Positions 58,007 to 64,000 of a stretch of 64,000 bases of DNA are shown here, one piece after another. The notes below the pieces were generated by a model. It made no database searches, was not told where the DNA came from, and saw nothing but the letters and a program-made list of their open reading frames with translations. The stretch lies in NCBI GenBank assembly GCA_021234155.1, contig JAJEKV010000003.1, positions 24,710,874 to 24,774,873 of the forward strand, in the 5' to 3' direction. The translations under genes were made by a program, and so were the position numbers. This stretch comes from Isoetes taiwanensis. Taxonomy: Eukaryota > Streptophyta > Lycopodiopsida > Isoetales > Isoetaceae. Within the stretch, counting starts at the first letter, position 1. The number at the start of each line of letters is the position of its first letter.

Positions 58007-58458
58007 TCAGTTCCAGTAGTAAAACTCGGGGGCGACCCTGCTAGGCTTGGGAGCCTGCTTGCAAGAAGAGACGAGAAGCTTGATTTTGCAAGGAAGATAA
58101 GGTGTAGCCTTCCTAACAGGTTCTGGCAACTTCGAGAACAACAAAGATGATTTTTTTCTTCTATGAAGCAGCTGCATTTGCAATCCTGGAAGGCGGGGAG
58201 GCGGCTTATCAAAGAAATTGAACAGATGAGGACTAAAGGGCATAGAATCCTTCTTCACTATTTTATCCTGGGCTGGATTCTAAGTATATGAAAGTATGTC
58301 ATCATCGAAATGCAGAGCACTAGCCTCCATGTTTCGGGCTAAGCATGCAGTTGCTTCTGTTTCCTTGGCATCGAACTGCTGCTTTAGATCTGCAGACATA
58401 GATGGACTCCCACTTAGGGCTCTTTGGTTAGGAGGCCCCCTGGCACAATGCAGACCCT
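58007..58458 (-). pseudogene. Possible decayed exon, unknown protein
   Basis: A protein-like frame on the minus strand runs from a CTAG acceptor-like site (58458) through MSADLKQQFDAKETEATACL … HFDDDILSYT, hits TAG near 58282, and continues in the same frame with SPHLFNFFDKPPPRLPGLQ … SRVAPEFYYWN to a stop at 58007. Composition and the continuity across the stop suggest a former exon. The family is not recognised. Confidence 0.3.
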
Positions 58459-60958
58459 AGTCTGATGCAATGCCTATTTCTTTTCTTATCTATAATATCA
58501 ATACTACTTACAAAATGCAGAAATGTCGTTGCCAAGGATCGTCTAAAGTAGGTGAAAACTGAAAAACCCATCAATAGGAATTCTTTCTTTGTTGATATTT
58601 CTTAGTTTGAGCTCATAGGCTTGCAATGATTGCGGAGCTCCTTGTTTTCCAACATAATCATAAAATATTTGTAGGCAAGATGATGTGAGAGGGAATGGCT
58701 TTTTTACCATCCACAACTTTTGTCTTCAAATTTTGTCATTGAAGCTTCTAGGGATAATCTAAAAGGACTCAGTCCTGTTGTTTCTGACATGTTGTTATGC
58801 TGACGTTTCGAGCATATATGATGTTAATGAATATCTCATTGTCCATTGAACAAAATCACTATTGTTTTTTGACAGGATTTGTGATGAGTTTCATTTTCTA
58901 ATCAGATTTGCTATGGTATCTAGTTCTTTTCACAATTGAGTTAGAAAGAATAAGAGCAAAGACTGAGAATTTTCGTGGTTGCATCAAAGCATAGCATGTT
59001 TTCTCCTTGGAACATTTTTATCTGGGAATATTCTCATTATCCCATTGGATTTGCTCTGGCATCTAATTTTTCACATCGGAGCTAAAGACTTACAACTTTT
59101 AGAATCCAATACTTTTCAGAGCTGAGTTAGAAAGCATTAAAGTTACAACATTTGCAGTTGTATTAGAGCGTGGTGCATTGGAATACATCTTTTTACAAAA
59201 GCATTAGATTTGTAAAGACGTACAATTTTTGTAGTTGTATTAGAGCATCATGCATTGGAATATATTTTTTCAGAATCTTCCAGCTCTGATGCATCTTTTC
59301 TACTCTAAGTATTAGGGTAATGCTGGATTCACATGGACAAATTCCCATGGCATGGCTGAATCCTTGTTGAACTTGCGCTAGGCCAAAAAAATTCAACCCC
59401 ATTATAAGAGTTCAGCCATCACAGGATGCAACCCGCGATGTTGAGCCCAGGCTGAAATATTGATGCAGCAATGAGTCAGCTAGTTCTCAGCGTTGAAGGA
59501 AAAAAATGCCATGTGAACCGCCCATAAATTGTGTACCATTTCTATTTCTGGATAGTCTCTTTGATCGTCAGAAATTTAAGACACTAAATTCTATAGATAA
59601 ATTAAGACTCTATAGAGAAATTACTTAAGTTATATCCTCTACACACATAAAGAGGGCAGGAAGAGAAATGTTTGCGGCGGCCTGGTCGAGTCGAGGAGGA
59701 ATGAAGACGATCAAATATGGCACAAAAAGTAAATCCGATGCGATAAATTTCTTGTAATATTAAATCTTACATCACAAACACAAATGGCGTCCTATTTGAG
59801 GATTAGGTTTTCAAATTGGCTCCAACTCCAAGTATTTTTTTATAGAAGACTTGTCATTGGCAACCACGCAATTTTAATATCTTCACTGTATTTCTTTAAT
59901 TCATATTCTTTTTCTTTAGTCATGACTAGTATACCGAATTGATCGAATCTACTTGCAAATTAGAAAGGTCGATATGAGTTGTGAATAGCACTAGTGATTA
60001 CCTTATTAATGGCCAAAATTCTTTCCATCGACGTGGGACCTTTTTTCGCACATGCAAAAGACTTGAACGACTTTAACAAGTAGTCAATTGTGTGATTAAA
60101 GATGTCCACCTCTGAAGACATCAATTTGGCCTTGCAAATAAGTTGCCATTGAGCAAAATATTTGGCAATAATGACTTTGTGACATTCTCTAGAATATGCT
60201 ATATAAATATGTATATCCTAGCAATGCCACCGTACAAAGCTACATTACTAGACTTGTATGCACTTCATGTAGGGAGGGGCATGGCCAAGTTATTTATATA
60301 ACTTAGCCAACCTTAGGTATGGACTTCATTCTATACATGACCGGCCACATGGACGCACCCTACTAGAGCCAAGTGGCCTTGCGTGCACCCTAATATATAA
60401 AAGGCCAAGCCCTAACCCTAGGCCGTTTTTGGCTCCATCAACTTCTGATCCCCCAGTTCGCCCTCATAGCTCTGATTCGAGGATCGTCTTTGACAGCCTG
60501 GAGTGCAAGCACAACAGAGGAGGGTCATCTACTTGAACCACCTGCTAGAGAGGAATGTTAGTAAAGAAAAATTGCACAAGCTAGATATTCCTTGGGCACC
60601 GTCAATTTTCTTTTTGTTTCAACCTTAATGGTCAAATGACAATTGAGGGCACTGTTCACTCAGTGCACTGTAGCAGCATGTAATAAAAAAAACTTCCAAT
60701 GGTCGGATTACCTGTAGCGGCACTTATCTGACTTATCCGATAGCCCAAGCATTCGGCCTTAAGAAAAACCTTGCCGATTCACATCTCCCATATCCGATCT
60801 TGCTTTTTTAAGCATCGGATCCTATCGATCCGCTCTAATTCAAAAAACCAGGTTTGTGTTATCCGCTTCCTTTTCTCCTTTTCTTACCATAGGTTTTTGA
60901 ACCATACAAATAACCATTGAACCATAGAAATTTGCCATGACCATTCTTAATTCCAACA
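58459..60958. other. Mostly featureless; right part is copia 3' LTR
   Basis: 58459 to about 60000 has nothing recognisable. The right end is the 3' LTR of the copia element: on the minus strand it starts TGTTGGAATTAAG at 60958, next to a purine tract. Its outer boundary could not be found because the partner LTR lies outside the window. Confidence 0.5.
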
Positions 60959-63900
60959 TTCCCCTTCATGGCAAATTCTTTTTCCTATCTGTATCATTCT
61001 CTGTTGTATCACCAACTGACAGTTGTGATTTCAGATAGGTGAATTTTGACAGAGGTAAAGCTTTAGTAAAGATATCAGCAATTTGATCAGAAGTAGGGAC
61101 ATACCTCAGCTCCAAAGTTTTATCTTTTACCATATTTCGAATGAAATGCATGCTCATCTCTATATGCTTTGTTCTTTCGTGAAATACTGGATTTTTAGCT
61201 ATAGCTATACAGCTCATACTGTCAGTGTATAATGTAGTAGCTTCTTCCTGAGTGATTCCAATTTCATCTAATAATCTTCGTAGCCACATTATCTTGAAGG
61301 GTTTCAGCATATAAGTCATGTAAATGGGAGAGCTTTGACATGTGATATTACATTCTAATCTATGAGAAGCAGTGGCAGTGGATTAGAATGTGCATACTGA
61401 CCTATGAGAAGCAGTGGCAGTAGGTCAAAGTCAAAGGTGGCGGGTCAAAGTCAAAGGTGGCGGGCAGGTACTACCCGGGTGTTGCTAGGCTCGCTAGAAA
61501 TCGTCACCTACCCCCTGCCCGCCACTTAGGGTTTTGAGTTGACCAGTCAAAGTCAAAGTCAACTAGGGCCGAAATTTAAGGTCAGCAAGTCTATCTACTC
61601 CGGATTTTTAGGCAAGTTGTAGAACTTTCTATATAAAGAGGATGCACAAATTGTCAAGTGGATGTACCCAGATTGGAAAGTAAATATATATATAAATGCT
61701 GGAGTGATGCACAGAGAGGACTGGCAGGTGTGTTACAAGAGAGGAGGAGATTATGGGCGCTATGTTATTGATTTGTATGATGATTATTGACTTGTACATG
61801 ATCAAGTGAAAATTAGTGACCACTTTTTGGCTTTTCACTAAGATCATAAAGTTGTAAATCTTGCTAGACATCAATCTTATCAGTTTCTTGAGTATATTAT
61901 CTTCAAATCTTATCATATCTCTCGCGACGCAAGTGATGCTGCAGCATATTCAGCTTCTGCGGAAGACATGGCCAGAGAGTTCTGTTTTTTACTTCTCCAA
62001 GCAATGACGTTTCTGCCAAGTTTTACAATATATCCTGAGGTGGATTTCCTACTGTCTATGTCGCCTCCCCAGTCTGCATCAGAATACCCTTGTAATCTTA
62101 ATTTGTCTTCTGTATCATCACACTTATATGTTAATCCTTCTTCTTGAGTGCCTTTTAAGTACCGTAAGATGCGTTTTGCAGCAAACCAGTGCACTTTGCC
62201 TGGATTATTACAGAACCTACTTAGCAGATTGACACTAAAAGCAATGTCCGGCCTTGTGTTGTTAGACACATAAAGCAAGCATCCAATCAATTCCTGATAG
62301 GGTATCTCTTCCATTTCAAGTCTTTCTTCTTCTGTTGTAGGACTTTCCCTCAATGACAGTTTTTGTCCTGGTACTAATGGTGTATTCACGATGTTTGATT
62401 TTCCATGTGGAATCTTCTCAAAATATTACCAATATTGTTGCTTTGAGATAGCTTTAATAGCTTTTTCTTCCTGTCTCTTGTTACCTCCACTCCAAGGAAT
62501 TGTCTAAGTTGCCCCAGATCTGTCATTTGAAACCTGTGTCTTAGGATCTCTTTGCAGAATTCCAGGATTTTGAGATCATTGGCTACTAAAATACAATCAT
62601 CGACATAAAGGGCAAGGATGCAATACCCATTTCCACGCTTCAACACATATAAATTCCCATCATACTGAAACTTCGTGAATCCTTGTTCCGTAAGAAATGT
62701 GTCCATGCAAAAGAACCATTGTCTTGGTGATTGGCTCAATCCGTATACTGCACGTTTCAATCTCCATACTTGATCTTTTCCATTATCAAATCCTGGAGCT
62801 TGATGCATGTATATATTTTCTTCAAGCTTAGCATTTAGAAACGCTGTTTTAACATCCATGTGATGGACATCAAAATCCAGAGCATTTGCAATGGCCAACA
62901 GGGTTCTGATACTTGTAAATTTGACCAATGGAGAAAAAGTTTCTTCAAAATCTTCGCCCTTCTTCTGAGAATAGCCCTTCGCAACTAATCTTGCCTTGTA
63001 CCTTTTTGAACCATCTGCTTCCTTTTTTATTCTAAATATCCACTTATTACCAACTATATTTTTAGCTTTTGGTTTATCCACAATTTCAAACGTACCTGTT
63101 TTCTCAAAAGATTGCATCTCGTCATTCATTGCCTTTTTCCATTTATCTGCTTCTGTACTATTTATAGCTTCTTCAAAGCTAGTTGGTACGTTTGGTTCCA
63201 ATATGGCCATGATGGACATGATGGACAGTGCCTTTTTTGTTCTCATGCTTTTTCCAGTTATAGCTCTACCATATTTCTGTGGATCTAATTTTATCATCTG
63301 TTGTAATTTCTCTACTTCCCCTTTTCGTTTCTTTTGTTTTTCAACCTCAATAGGTGCCTCATGACTTGGCTGGCCCATTTGCTCATATGTTTCTGTTTGT
63401 TGCTCCACTTGTGCATCGTCTATGGCTACATCAGCTTCATCTGGGCTTACGTCAAATTCATCTCCTGTACTTCTACTTTCTAGCTCATTTTCTTCATGAT
63501 CATCATTGTGATCATTATTGTCCTCTTCATCTGTTTCATCATCCATTTCTATGATTGTGGTTTTATCATCTCCCGATATAGCTTTGCTAACTTCTTCCTT
63601 TCTAGACCTGTCCTTATAAAATGTATATTCATCAAATTGAATGTCCATGCTTATAATTATCTTATGTGAGCCTGGAACATACATTCTATAGGCTTTAGAT
63701 TCTTCGTCGTACCCAACTAGATACGCTACTACAGCTCTGTCATCTAATTTTTTTTTGCTTTTCCTTTGGTATATGAACGTATCCTAAGCATCCATATGCT
63801 TTCAACATTTTATAGTCAGGCTCATCATTTCGGTTATGCCATAACTGATCTGGCACATTCCCCTCCAAAGTGGCGGATGGCAATTTGTTTTGTATAAGAT

Positions 63901-64000
63901 ATGCTGTTTTTAAAGCTTCTTCCCAAAGTGAATTAGGTAACCCAGCATGCTTAAGCATTGCTCTAACAGCATTCATAACAGTCCTATTCTTTCTTTCTGC
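60959..64000 (-). pseudogene. Copia retrotransposon, integrase C-terminus to RNase H
   Basis: Minus-strand order: end of integrase (AVRAMLKHAGLPNSLWEEAL, 63960), an acidic linker (ETDEEDNNDHNDDHEENE), reverse transcriptase (WKKAMNDEMQSFEKTGTFE … DVKTAFLNAKLEENIYMHQ … LALYVDDCILVAND with YVDD intact), RNase H (YSDADWGGDIDSRKSTSGY … SSAEAEYAAASLA) and its continuation (LYTDSMSCIAIAKNPVFHERTKHI; ADIFTKALP). Breaks: a shift at an A-run near 63750, a one-base shift near 62390, and a 621-bp solo LTR inside RNase H. A polypurine tract (CATGAAGGGGAA, complement 60959-60970) borders the 3' LTR. The 5' half lies beyond the window. Confidence 0.92.
61295..61915 (+). mobile_element. Solo LTR inserted in copia RNase H
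   Basis: 621 bp with TGAAGGG…TTATCA ends (TG…CA), flanked by a perfect 5-bp duplication TATCT (61290-61294 and 61916-61920). Removing it rejoins SLASRE with IMWLRRLL. A TATATAAA box at about 61631 suggests plus orientation. It contains a duplicated CTATGAGAAGCAGTGGCAGT phrase and GTCAAAGTCAAAGGTGGCGGG repeats. No internal region or second LTR is present, so it arose by LTR-LTR recombination. Confidence 0.88.

Overview
This is nuclear DNA from a land plant. Three things support that. The retroelement primer-binding sites match plant initiator-tRNA-Met (TGGTATCAGAGC). A spliced PIP5K gene has an N-terminal MORN array, which is a plant architecture. The window also carries plant-type LINE, copia, chromovirus, TRIM and CACTA remains. 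Compact introns and sparse genes amid old repeats would fit a seed-free plant, but the sequence alone does not fix the lineage. Only one gene looks clearly functional: PIP5K at 52106-55460, nine coding exons, 884 codons, in frame throughout.

Layout. 1-6205: a decayed transposase-like gene whose first intron holds a 5'-truncated LINE. 6206-9451: minisatellites and a doubtful minus-strand gene. 9457-23117: one complete 13.66-kb chromodomain Ty3/gypsy element on the minus strand, with 1.56-kb LTRs, a 5-bp target duplication (ATTAT), PBS, PPT, gag-pol and a TRIM nested in it. 23206-24929: a degenerate RING-type gene. 26165-31790: a pogo-like transposase tail, a second TRIM, and a decayed relative of the gypsy element with two TIR insertions. 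32355-36062: a spliced reading frame joining a ParB-like domain to a methyltransferase-like domain. 38903-45153: a long LTR with a gag stub, then a CACTA transposase tail. 47330-48597: a tandem duplication in which one copy carries a MITE and the other keeps the empty site. 50640-55460: PIP5K. 60959-64000: a copia element with a solo LTR inside its RNase H.

The most notable content is inside the 13.66-kb element. Between the PBS and gag it carries two additional sense-strand reading frames. The first (19581-20912) begins MARTKQ, has a tail of about 350 residues, and ends in a recognisable histone H3 fold with several residues typical of plant centromeric CENH3. The second (17396-18917) has a strongly acidic centre and no family I recognise. 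Each is preceded by the same arrangement: two copies of a 68-bp inverted-repeat hairpin about 195 bp apart, then an identical palindromic TATA box (CTATAAATAG), then the ATG 85-115 bp further on. This reads as two separately promoted accessory genes carried by a chromovirus. Both frames are interrupted here, so this copy is a fossil and intact relatives would have to be sought.

The second unusual locus is the ParB/methyltransferase-like gene. It keeps one frame for 1036 codons across two GT-AG introns but contains two in-frame TAA codons. Its introns and downstream flank are full of a GCGCCATTT motif.
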